DNA from: Bacteroidota bacterium
Lineage (GTDB): Bacteria; Bacteroidota; Bacteroidia; Bacteroidales; Dysgonomonadaceae
NCBI GenBank assembly: GCA_023399295.1
Contig: JAEWQF010000070.1
Span: 1 to 64,000 of the forward strand
DNA length: 64,000 bases
Direction of reading: 5' to 3'
Shown: positions 63,794-64,000 of the stretch, one piece after another
Layout of the letters: each line of letters begins with the position of its first letter
Position numbering within the stretch: position 1 is the first letter of the stretch
Position numbers and translations under genes: made by a program
Notes under the pieces: generated by a model
Databases searched by the model: none
What the model was told of the DNA's origin: nothing
Seen by the model: the letters and a program-made list of their open reading frames with translations, nothing else

Positions 63794-63965
63794 ATGTAAT
63801 AATGTATCTAATATCTGGAACGGGTAACAACACGCATTGATACCTTTACCGGCATAAACAGATAATCTTATGCAACACATGTAAAACGATTGAGTATTTT
63901 GAAACTGATCGGATGAATCAACTCATCCACAAAGAATTACTAGTTTAATCTAATCAAATCAGAGA

Positions 63966-64000
63966 ATGAAAAGAAAAATTTCGCATCTATTGAAAGGAAT
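63966..64000 (+). CDS. Start of a SusC-family transporter, cut by the window edge
   Basis: Only 11 codons are visible (MKRKISHLLKG). They closely resemble the start of the SusC remnant at 41969 (MKRKISNLLRG), and the twelve bases before both ATGs match (ATCAGAGA-type leader). The call as SusC rests on this resemblance and on the operator and leader repeat upstream. Confidence 0.55.
   Translation, partial: MKRKISHLLKG

Larger units (their letters stand above)
63596..63965. other. 370-bp region between GH10 and the partial susC
   Basis: It contains a hairpin (63611-63657), the third palindrome-like operator (63749-63766) and the second copy of the leader repeat (63776-63793). The last ~12 bases before the SusC ATG match those before the SusC remnant at 41969. 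Confidence 0.6.

Noticed and set aside
1..64000. tRNA, rRNA, insertion sequences, CRISPR arrays or phage genes
   Set aside because: None was recognised on either strand: no transposase or integrase motifs and no regularly spaced repeats. A small structured RNA could still have been missed without covariance-model searches.

Overview
The window looks like a Bacteroidales chromosome, most plausibly Dysgonomonadaceae/Porphyromonadaceae (Proteiniphilum- or Petrimonas-like; the genus is inference). Reasons: SusC/SusD outer-membrane pairs, a hybrid two-component system (HTCS), OmpA-free PUL-style clusters of GH43/GH10/GH3/GH42/GH105/GH106 enzymes, promoters with the Bacteroidetes -7 motif TAnnTTTG, mostly non-Shine-Dalgarno leaders, and a biotin-dependent methylmalonyl-CoA decarboxylation cluster typical of propionate-forming Bacteroidetes. 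No rRNA, tRNA, insertion sequence or CRISPR array was recognised.

Region 1 (1-26,975) is a conserved housekeeping block: murA; korA-korB (2-oxoacid:ferredoxin oxidoreductase); divergent proline dehydrogenase and P5C dehydrogenase (proline to glutamate); cmk-ispH; pfkA; mce-mmdA-OadG-like-biotin carrier-two tandem oadB-small oadG (methylmalonyl-CoA epimerase and a Na+-pumping decarboxylase, giving propionyl-CoA plus a sodium gradient); nadK and a short ACT-like protein; pdxJ; exbB-exbD-tonB-like-DJ-1; rpsA; an ECF sigma/anti-sigma/small secreted protein cassette; a TIGR01212-type radical SAM gene; and a lipoate ligase. ExbBD/TonB energises the SusC-type transporters found further right.

Region 2 (about 27,000-38,405) is a pectin (rhamnogalacturonan I) degradation block: a broken SusC::rhamnogalacturonan acetylesterase chimera, GH105 unsaturated glycuronyl hydrolase, GH43, GH106 alpha-L-rhamnosidase, two tandem LacI-family regulators on the minus strand and a GH42 beta-galactosidase. 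No intact SusC/SusD pair remains in this block.

Region 3 (38,406-64,000) is a xylan/arabinoxylan block: GH3 beta-xylosidase-like enzyme, a second broken SusC::GH10 chimera, a CE1-like esterase, a BD-FAE-like esterase, a secreted protein of unknown function, three further GH43 enzymes, a 1409-residue HTCS, GH43-CBM6, an intact SusC/SusD pair, a second CE1-like esterase, a GH10 xylanase and the first codons of another SusC gene at the right edge.

The most unusual observations are: two deletion-like scars, each joining the start of a SusC gene to the 3' part of a polysaccharide-degrading enzyme; three copies of a palindromic operator with core TGTGyACGTrCACA in front of xylan genes, probably a LacI-type regulon; a sodium-pump cluster with two beta subunits and two different gamma-like subunits, one fused to a lamin-tail domain; and a nadK-linked protein that seems to have lost its CBS domains. 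Database searches were not possible, so family names rest on recognised motifs and on memory of relatives.
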